A stretch of 64,000 nt of DNA, taken from contig NW_024037067.1 of the NCBI RefSeq assembly GCF_015706575.1, positions 5,270,884 through 5,334,883 on the forward strand. The letters run 5' to 3'. The position numbers were made by a program, and so were the translations under genes. Below, one piece after another: positions 57,276 to 64,000 of this stretch. This DNA is from Patiria miniata. Taxonomy: Eukaryota > Echinodermata > Asteroidea > Valvatida > Asterinidae. A model generated the notes under the pieces. It had not been told where the DNA came from and ran no database searches. It saw only the letters and a program-made list of their open reading frames with translations. The stretch's first letter is position 1. Each line of letters starts with the position of its first letter.

Positions 57276-59379
57276 CTTGCTGATTCAAATCTGATATAGC
57301 AGCACAGGTACCGCGACCAAACTATTCATAATCTTATGAATATTTGGAAACGAAAAATTTCTTTGAAAAGGTTTGTAATGATATTCCCTCTTAACCTTTC
57401 CCAACTTTCTTTTCAAATCCACCCTTAATTCGCCTACATTTTTTAAAAAGCTAGAACTGCAGCACAATTTGTCAAAGTAGCCTGAATCCCCCCAATCTCC
57501 CCCCCCCCCTTTTCCGAGTTTCATCCCAAAAAAATGGATTCCTTTTCTGAATTGCTATTATTCTGGCAACACAAAAGTTATTCACTTTTGAATGAGACAT
57601 CGACCAAAAACTAATCGCCCATGTTAAGTTTATTGAATTATTACTTTACAATTTTGAATTATTGGCTGCGAGACAACAATTCCGGTAGCCAGTCTGCTTG
57701 CAAAGGGGATCTGTTTGCGCCCAAAACAAAAAGATTTTTTTCAGAGGTAATATAGAGGGTTTGCAGAAGTCCCCCCCCCCCCCCAAAAAAAAGAATTTTT
57801 TTTTTTTTTGGAATGAAACATACAAGTTGAACATTCATTAACAGTAACAAAGATTTGTTGAAGAGGACGGAGGACCCAACTTTAAAATATCAGGGTTACA
57901 TGTACCTTATAACTTCCTCCTTTATGCCATCACGACAGAGAAAAACAACATCCTTTATGTGTTAAGATTGGGTAACCATGTACACATACTATGTCGAGTA
58001 TGCATTTCACACAGGTTGGGTAATTAAGGCAGGGAATTTCTACCAAGCCACATGTTTCAGTGTAACATGATGTAGCATCATGACGTTCATCCTGTCGGTG
58101 CTTACATTACTTCCACAGTTGTTTGGTTTACGTCAGTCACATGTTCGTGCAATAACAGGAGAAGGATCTCGATATTTTCACTCCGACTGTCGTTTCCTCA
58201 TTATTCCCAATCGCATGCGTGTTTGTTTTACACGCACATTCCCTCCGGCTTCCTTGTTTAATCAAAGTGTTGCAACCAACAATGACAGGAAACTTCACCC
58301 TCCACTACTTGTACAACATGACTAAAAAAAAAGTCAACATAATGCAGTAATCATTTGTGGTTGTTGTTGAAACCTGAACTTAGTCCTTGCATGGAGGAAG
58401 GAACAGCTAAATTCAGTGGGAAGAAGAAATCAATGCACTTTTTTCCACTGATTGTATCCTCAACTAGCCATGTAACATTTTTTCAAGTTCTAAATTGACG
58501 ACTTAAATATTTCATATTTTGATGCAAAAACACTGATGCAGGCTAGGGCTGCCAACTTTGAGAGAGAGCTGAGAGTGAGAATTAGGTGATGGAGCTTGAT
58601 CAGAACGCATAGCGCAAAGCCTTAACTGCGTGGTGTTCGGGGCCCACTTAAGGGTCCCGAAAACTTTTGGATTCTAGATGCTCTGTGGTTCCATCAGAGG
58701 CAATTTCTGACCACTGTGACCAATTTTTATGAGCAAAAGATCATCATATAAAACATCAATTTAGAGTTTGGAGTCATTTATTATTATATTGTTTTTTAGG
58801 GGGAGAAATCCCGTGTGGGTGTGAGTGCGTGAGAATAACCCGAAATGCGCGAGTCTCATCTCGTGAGAGTTGGCAGGCCTGCTGATGTATTTTCACTCAT
58901 CTTATACTGACATTGTCATGTTACATTTCCAATTTCTAAATCCACGACATGATAGTTTCATATTTTGATTCTAACACTCTTATGACTTACAATTTTACCA
59001 TACTTCCATGATTGTCTCAGTAGAGGTGTTTATAGTGTACCAAATGCAGACAGACACATGGGCATAAAAATTGGTGGTAGACCAACACTCTAACCCCACA
59101 AGGTTCCCAAAATAAAGAGCCAAACAAGGTTGACCTTTCCAGCTACCAGCAGGGGCATGTGTATACCCTGAAAAGTTGGCTGTCAGCTAGTTCACTGGTG
59201 GGCTAATCACTTCACACCGTGCCAATTCAGTCGTGACATTCTTTCCTTGAAACCCAACCTTTGAAGAAAGGTTGCAACAGGTCCGGAGAGGGCCGGGACT
59301 GCCCTCCAGATAAGCTGCTGAAGGCTTGCATGCTGGGTAATCTCCGAAAATGCAAGGTTTTTTTATATCCAGCTGTTTC
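57276..59379. other. No gene recognised; one repeat fragment
   Basis: 58622-58745 matches the inside of the 18085 element (TTCGGGGCCC, GGATTCTAGATGCTCTGTGG, GGCAATTTCTGACCACT) without its ends. Frames at 57659-57850 come from homopolymers. No exon. Confidence 0.5.
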
Positions 59380-59485
59380 AAGGCATATAGCCTATATGAT
59401 AATTCATGCATTTTGTTCGTTTCCACTAATAACACCACTCAAATCCAAAGAAGAATGTTCAAAACCTAACCTGAAGGCAATTTCA
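59380..59485 (+). mobile_element. MITE family B fragment (left end)
   Basis: AAGGCATATAGCCTATATGA, AATAACACCACTCAAATCCA and TTCAAAACCTAACC match the first ~105 bp of family B. The rest is absent. Confidence 0.7.
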
Positions 59486-59519
59486 AGCAAACAGATAACT
59501 ATGTAAATCTTAAAGGCAA

Positions 59520-59755
59520 AATATACTTGGGGTGACCTTTGTCAGGATTTTTCTGATTTCATGATTTTGGTCAAGATTTTTCCTATTTTCAGCATTTGTT
59601 GTCATGATTTTTCCTTTTTTCAGGATTTTATTGTCAGGGTTTTTCCCCTGATTTCAGGATATTTTGCAGGATTTTTCCTCATTTAGGATATTTTTGTCAA
59701 AATGTTTCCTGATTGCTGGATATTTTGTCAGGATCCCTTTTGAAATCTGAGATTC
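59520..59755. repeat. Degenerate ~30-40 bp tandem repeat (TCAGGATTTTTC)
   Basis: Around seven diverged units built on GTCAGGATTTTTCCTGATTT with variable spacers. Low complexity, T-rich, non-coding. Confidence 0.7.
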
Positions 59756-62106
59756 CTACGGTTTGCCCGAGTACTCCACTGTCAAATCAGTGAACATACA
59801 TGTATGCTATGCATACTTCTATTAAAAATATCAGTGATCGAGGGGAACTAACCAGTTCATTTAATGCATACCAGAAACAAAACTTGAGTAACATCATTAT
59901 AGTTTTATTGCAGCACATATTATTATACTCTTTTTTGGCATACAGAGAATAACATTCAATTGTATTCACATACTTGGCAAACAAGAAAAAAAAAGACCAC
60001 AAGACTACATTTTCCACAGCAAGTACATGTCACAGTCAGTGGTATGATACATACATACATTATGACACATTACTTATTAGCTTGAAAGTTCTAAATTTTG
60101 ACAGTCTTTTGTCAATCGTTAATGTTTTAAAACTGAGAAAACTCACTCAGTAAAGTCTTTACAATGAAAATTCTCATTGTATTCACTAAAAGGAAGTTAC
60201 ATAACAGAAATAACTGTACTTTTGATTTGCTACAACAAAAGGGAAAATGTAGCAGATTTTAAAACAAACAAGTTGAGGGAAGTTGTGGGGGAAGTTGTAA
60301 AAGAATTAGAACAAAGCGATGTGAAAGTATTGTTTTAATGAGAGTCTTCTGTAAATAAATACCTAACCACAGAACAGGAACTTGTTCATGTAATGTTAAT
60401 CCTGTGTTTTTCAACCGTTTATGTGACTGTGAGCTTCATGACACTTGAAATGGATTTTTGTGTCCATGGTGCCGTCACCAACATTACATCATATGTAAAA
60501 ACAGTCATGTTATTCAGAGGGTTAATTTTCAAGAATCAAGATACATACATCGGACTCGCCGACATACCGGATTTACAACAAAAAAAACACAGTTATATTA
60601 GGAAAATTAAGGTCAAAGGTCAAGGAAGTGGCAAAATTAGTGCAAAATTAAACAATAAAAAGTACATGTATATAAGATTTTATACAATCATCTATGGTGA
60701 ATACAATATGCTTGTAGTACTGCTACAGTTGAGTCGGAGTAACTTGCAGACCGAGTTTATTCCAAGTCTTCACAACAGAAACGGATACCTCAGTGCAAGG
60801 TTTTTTAGGTTGAAACAGGAGTATGAATATAAAGTATGGTCATGAAAATCTCCCTTTTTTGCTAGAATTTGGTTAAAGTTTCCAGAGATCCATATTAATG
60901 AATGCAGTTTTTTCTCATAAGATAAGATCTGCCATGATTTTTTTCTTCACAAAAAATTGTAGTGCATCAAGAATATTTTTTGGTCAAAATATTTAAATTA
61001 TATTTGTCCAGTGTACATGTAAAGATAGGTTTACATGTTAGAAGTTAACAATGAAGTCATTAGCGTTTATAGATTTTGATCAGAAATTAAAAAAAAAAAT
61101 CCAGCCTCAACTGTAGGGTAAAGCTTCTTCCTTCCATCCGCTACCAATAAAATATTCCAAAAAAATATTTGGTGTTAAGCTGCTTTCTTTACAAGTGTTT
61201 TGAAAAAAAATAATAATAATGAATCACAATAAATTACCCCAAAACTGGTTCCATGTACATATCTACAGCTTATTTGTAGATAAATTATTTACTTTCTTAA
61301 ATTACATGTATTTACATCAGTAGAGTTTGTTTACATGTAGTAGAGTGAGGATAACCCATTTATTAGTTATGTGAAATCATTTCAATATTTATCTGTCGAC
61401 AAATTTTTGTACGTGTCAGTAATAGTTGAATAATGAAATGCATGGAAAATTACTAATGTGAACAAAAGCATTTGTAATCCCCAGTAGCAGATCCAGAGGG
61501 GGCATAGCCCCCCCCCCTATTTTTTTCACAGATTTCTGATTTTTTTTTTGTGCCCGGTATGTCTTGTATTTTTTCTGTTTCTTCTGCTGTCATTGGATCA
61601 TCTTAATCACTTCAAAGACAGAAATGTTCACCCACATGAGCAAAAGCCTGGCCCACTTGTTCGGGTTTTTCCTCCATTTTCGGCACCCCCCCCCCCTCCT
61701 TTCCGTAAATGCTGGATCCACCAATGAATCCTCATTGAAAACACAAAAACAAATTACATTGTATGTGCAAGCCATCAAATATTTGAGTGAAGAAAAGCAA
61801 AAGACTTACTCGGCGAATACTGAATTTGTTATCCTTGATTTTTTAAAGACAGTTTAGCTCAGCTATTGATAAATAGCACCGTTACCTATTAACAAAAATA
61901 ACTATGTTTTTAATACATGTACAGTGAGGTATATGTGTGTACTGTATGCAGGTTACATGTCTACATTGTACGTCTATGTATAATTGAGTGTAGTGTACTT
62001 TAAAGTTAAACGTACCGGTAGCCTACTTGATTGATCTTTCAGGACTCAAAAATATTTTTTTGTAGAAATTTGCTAATGGGTCATGCTATAAATTTGGGAT
62101 CTAAAT
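59756..62106. other. No gene recognised
   Basis: A 150-codon plus-strand frame at 60393-60845 has no recognisable domain and atypical, AT-driven composition. I do not support it as a gene. Part of this stretch may be the distal 3' UTR of the minus-strand meteorin gene. Confidence 0.45.
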
Positions 62107-62112
62107 TTTATT
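62107..62112 (-). terminator. Polyadenylation signal AATAAA (candidate) for the meteorin gene
   Basis: TTTATT on the plus strand is AATAAA on the minus strand, about 500 bp after the meteorin stop codon. Other copies occur farther downstream. Confidence 0.35.
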
Positions 62113-62434
62113 TTTTTCCGAGTGCCTGTTACATTTGATTTTGTAGCTTCAGGATACATTCTTCAATGCCTTCTATCAGAGAGTGATTATGTATAGTACC
62201 TGCTAAACAAATGAAAAGTAGTTTTGAAGTCAATTTTAATGATACTTGCATGGCAAATTACACAGGTCAGGTGTAGCAGGGACACACAATAATTTCATAT
62301 TTTTGGACCCCAAATTTACAGAATGACCCCTATCATCATGTCAAAAAATTTCACATTCTACACATCACATTGGTACCAGGAATGATAAATTGCGAGTTTC
62401 AGGTATTCGGTTAAGACTCCTGGCGTTTGCTTCA

Positions 62435-62505
62435 AGGTTGACATTTTCCTCAACTTTTAGGTTGACATGTTCCTCAACTTTTAGGTTGACATGTTCCTCA
62501 TCCAG
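62435..62505. repeat. 24-bp tandem repeat, about 3 copies
   Basis: Units AGGTTGACATGTTCCTCAAC plus TTTT start at 62435, 62459 and 62483. They lie in the presumed 3' UTR of the meteorin gene. Confidence 0.9.
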
Positions 62506-62607
62506 TTTTTTTCCCAACAGACGGCTTTCCACAAATTGTCCTCTCCAACAAAATGTTGGCCAGGAATCGTTTCAGTCCAAAGTCTGAAAAATGTACGGAG
62601 TGGTCCA

Positions 62608-62948
62608 TCAGTGTCTGTTGTCGTGATGCAACTGGATGATTTCTCCGAGGTCGCACTCATTGAGTCCCTTAGCGGTGAACTCCTTGGCTATTCTCCTGGC
62701 CTGGGAGTACCGCGGCGAGCAGCCCAGCCTTGGCTGGCCCAGCACCAGGCTCCCCATCATTAAGAAGTGTCCCTCGCCCCACCTGACCCCACACCTGAGG
62801 GGCTTGACCACCACCCCGGAGTAACGGCTGTGGGAAGCCGGCGAGAAGATGTGATCTCGCTGCCTGAAGACGTGGCTGATAGACAAGTCGATGTAGGCCG
62901 TTTGAGAAATACTGTCGTGCATAACATCCCGCATACTGGACTTGACAG
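62608..62948 (-). CDS. metrnl: Meteorin / meteorin-like protein, C-terminal exon (partial gene)
   Basis: The exon starts after an acceptor reading TTTTTTCCCCCGTAG (62949 upward), begins with the last two bases of a split codon, and runs 112 residues to TGA at 62608-62610. It reproduces the C-terminal part of vertebrate METRN/METRNL: a hydrophilic segment with RQR, then LRCGVRWGEGHFLMMG, then LGQPRLGCSPRY, then GLNECDLG. The three cysteines of this region in the vertebrate proteins (52, 76 and 98 of this exon) are all present. Meteorins are secreted proteins: METRN acts on glia and axons, METRNL on metabolism and immunity. The acidic/polar tail after the last cysteine is longer than in mammals. 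Upstream exons with the signal peptide and N-terminal part were not found before 64000. METRN versus METRNL orthology cannot be decided from this exon. Recognition is from memory of the family, not a search. Confidence 0.93.
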
Positions 62949-64000
62949 CTACGGGGGAAAAAATTGAAATATCGATATAATTTTCATATTCTAATTGATT
63001 TGAAATTTTTTTGAATAGAAGCATTTTCTGTTGCCTTTGTGTTGATCCATGACTGACTTCCTTTAAAACCCAAACCGCCCTGAATCCTTCAAAATCCTCT
63101 TTGCCAAAGTGGAGGAATTCGGAGGATTGAGTTTACATGGCAAAAGTGCGTTACTGATTTCGTAGGATGCACTTTGTCAAGGTCTTGGGCCGGACCTTGT
63201 GTTGTTTTTGCTCAGCCATGCATAAATGTAGACCTGGATTATGCTTGAAATCCTACGTACTGCTCCAGGATGTCACTGGCCAAGCCTGAACATATTGACA
63301 GTCACTGCCGCAGGATTTTGCAGGATTCAGGCAGTGGTCACACCTCCACGGACCATGTTCAAGAAATAATGGAGGAATTTGCAGGATTGAGGCTATATGA
63401 TATTTTCCCATGAGGCCAATTGGAGGATTTGGCAGGATTGAGGCTACATCCTAGCACAAAGGCCTAGGGAGTTACAGTGTATACATCAACTACAATGTAG
63501 CTACTTTAAAAAAAAAATTTAAAAATTTTGACCCAAATAATGAAACAGTTCAGGTAACCCTCCAAAAGTAGTAAAATCAAATTGAAGCCAGTTGTTACCA
63601 CATCATGTTGAAAATAAACCACCCTCTAGTTTTTACAGCTGGGCACAAGCTGTGCCTTATAAACAGACAAGTTACGGACTGTTGCACTCGTGAAGAAAGT
63701 TACCATACACTGTAAAAACATAATTTGACCAGTTTTATAACTCAAAAGGGAAAAATTACACCAATCAAGTCTGTTCGCCCCCGGGGTAGACTGGGTTTTT
63801 GGTTCCATACTTTTTGAAACTGTGACCATGCAAATGGATTATTGGATTAAACTTTCAAACCATGGTCTTTGATTAGGGTCACAGGTCAATATTACAGGCA
63901 GCAAGGGGATAGTGGTCTTACAGTAACAGGGCACTAACAAGCGCTGCTTGGAATAAAAATCTAATATGTACATCACTCCATGATACCATTGAAAATTTCC
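62949..64000. other. Intron of the meteorin gene (no upstream exon seen)
   Basis: No segment resembling the preceding meteorin exon was found on the minus strand. 63090-63450 carries diverged repeats of GGAGGATT/GCAGGATTGAGG words. Otherwise unremarkable. Confidence 0.5.

Noticed and set aside
60393-60845. 150-codon plus-strand open frame
   Set aside because: No domain, no splice or start context, AT-driven composition, and it lies in a probable untranslated or intergenic region of the opposite strand.
1-64000. CRISPR array, phage, bacterial operon or toxin-antitoxin system
   Set aside because: No direct-repeat/spacer array, no bacterial-type gene packing, and spliced metazoan genes are present.
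1-64000. Virus-derived or LTR-type elements
   Set aside because: No reverse transcriptase, integrase, protease, capsid or envelope-like sequence and no long terminal direct repeats were recognised.

Overview
The window is metazoan nuclear DNA: AT-rich, gene-poor, intron-bearing and packed with short non-autonomous transposable elements. The repeat style (many AGGCCTAT-type words, tRNA-derived SINEs with long inverted tails, many small inverted-repeat elements) together with an invertebrate meteorin suggests an invertebrate deuterostome, most likely an echinoderm. That placement is inference; no rRNA or mitochondrial marker is present.

Three protein genes can be supported. (1) A two-exon class A peptide-type GPCR on the minus strand: exon 1 at 20592-21139, exon 2 at 13648-14362. 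A phase-2 intron of about 6.2 kb lies just after the NRY motif, and the spliced protein is 420 aa. (2) An intronless class A orphan GPCR on the plus strand at 41350-42474 (374 aa), with degenerate TM6 and TM7 motifs. (3) The C-terminal exon of a meteorin/meteorin-like gene on the minus strand at 62608-62948. Its upstream exons appear to lie beyond the right edge. The three genes are not an operon, and nothing links their functions beyond the fact that all are membrane or secreted signalling proteins.

Layout: 1-13.3 kb has no gene, but holds several MITEs, a dispersed motif cluster and tandem repeats rich in GAGGTCC. 13.6-21.1 kb is the first GPCR, its intron filled with repeats. 21.9-36 kb is a nest of MITEs, several inserted into one another, plus SINE copies, a 50-C homopolymer and a long foldback element. 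37-43 kb holds the second GPCR with its upstream and downstream sequence. 43.6-62 kb is repeats, including a very regular 93-bp minisatellite, and unrecognised sequence. 62.6-63 kb is the meteorin exon.

The most informative non-gene signal is the insertion history that can be read inside the window. Family H sits inside family G with a 5-bp target duplication, and an uninterrupted G copy is also present. G lies inside family A, A inside family B, a long-TIR element inside B, and two more families inside an A/B-like copy. No reverse transcriptase, transposase, integrase, capsid or envelope coding sequence was recognised, so these elements depend on enzymes encoded elsewhere.
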